Assembly: GCA_025061245.1 (NCBI GenBank)
Contig: JANZKD010000249.1
Span: forward strand, 1-5,729
Origin: Candidatus Culexmicrobium profundum
GTDB taxonomy: Archaea; Thermoproteota; Methanomethylicia; Culexarchaeales; Culexmicrobiaceae
DNA: 5,729 nt
Direction of reading: 5' to 3'
Part shown: piece by piece, positions 5,598-5,729 of the stretch
How positions within the stretch are numbered: position 1 is the stretch's first letter
Layout of the letters: each line of letters begins with the position of its first letter
Notes under the pieces: generated by a model
What the model was told of the DNA's origin: nothing
What the model saw: the letters and a program-made list of their open reading frames with translations, nothing else
Database searches by the model: none
Position numbers and translations under genes: made by a program

Positions 5598-5605
5598 CTT
5601 ATATT
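5598..5605 (+). promoter_or_regulatory. Possible TATA element of the right-edge transporter gene
   Basis: CTTATATT is centred about 36 nt upstream of GTG 5638, the same distance as on the GNAT side. It is a weak match. It would place transcription start near 5627, leaving a very short leader that cuts close to the GAGGTGGT ribosome site, so the AT-rich bases just upstream (5585-5596) may be the real element. Confidence 0.3.
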
Positions 5606-5637
5606 CATCCTTTCCATAGTTTTGTGAGGTGGTAGAG

Positions 5638-5729
5638 GTGAGGCGTGCTATAGTTGTTACGATGACTGCTTTATTCTCTGCTCTTTCAATGATTTTAACT
5701 GTATTAAAGTTTGAAATACCTTATCCTAT
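5638..5729 (+). CDS. N-terminus of a membrane protein, probably an ECF transporter S component (cut by window edge)
   Basis: Translation from GTG 5638 gives M-RRAIVVTMTALFSALSMIL and then TVLKFEIPYP before the window ends. A short basic start, a first hydrophobic helix with TALFSAL, and then the KFEIPYP turn closely resemble the first helix of S components (substrate-binding subunits) of energy-coupling factor transporters for vitamins, such as the riboflavin-type RibU group, where a similar K-F-x-I-P-x-P turn follows helix 1. The start is supported by GAGGTGGT (5626-5633), whose GGTG ends six bases before the GTG. An ATG at 5662 is possible but has no such site. Only 30 complete codons are visible, so the family call is tentative and the substrate cannot be named. 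It is divergent from the GNAT operon and shares with it the palindromic intergenic region. Confidence 0.6.
   Translation, partial: MRRAIVVTMTALFSALSMILTVLKFEIPYP

Overview
This AT-rich window looks archaeal. Start codons of several genes are preceded by GGTG-type Shine-Dalgarno sites that fit the archaeal 16S tail (GGTGAT before 3928; GGTG before 3196 and 5638). AT-rich TATA-like boxes sit at suitable distances, one gene appears leaderless, and the gene set (adenine deaminase, a short E1-like protein with two CxxC pairs, small unnamed proteins) is typical of archaea. I cannot place the organism more finely than an archaeon, perhaps of the TACK or Bathyarchaeia type.

Layout. Positions 1-1303 hold the 3' part of a multi-pass membrane protein gene on the + strand. 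It enters through the left edge and is broken into three reading-frame pieces (frame 2, frame 3, frame 2), as if by two compensating indels. It converges on, and overlaps by 15 bp, an adenine deaminase gene (ade, - strand, 1289-3100). A divergent intergenic stretch of about 95 bp (3101-3195) separates ade from two + strand genes for proteins I do not recognise (3196-3870, 224 aa; 3928-4284, 118 aa). The second of these ends 14 bp from the convergent stop of a - strand two-gene operon: a GNAT-family N-acetyltransferase (5041-5511) followed after 4 nt by a ThiF/MoeB/HesA-like E1 enzyme with a TTG start (4299-5036). At the right edge a + strand gene begins (5638 onward) whose first residues resemble the S component of an ECF vitamin transporter.

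The most structured non-coding DNA is the 126 bp between the GNAT gene and the putative transporter gene. It holds a perfect 12-bp inverted repeat (5556-5583), a third half-site that makes a 9-bp-spaced alternating array, and a separate 7-bp GC-rich inverted repeat (5520-5537) at the predicted GNAT transcription start. These look like operators of a divergent promoter.

How the genes work together: only ade has a confident metabolic role (adenine to hypoxanthine, purine salvage). The GNAT and E1-like genes are very probably co-transcribed, but no ubiquitin-like or ThiS/MoaD-like partner is in view. I see no mobile element, CRISPR array, rRNA or tRNA, and no recognisable defence system. The items most worth a second look are the broken membrane protein, the divergent operator array, the E1-like protein lacking the usual catalytic cysteine, and the GNAT with a degenerate acetyl-CoA loop.
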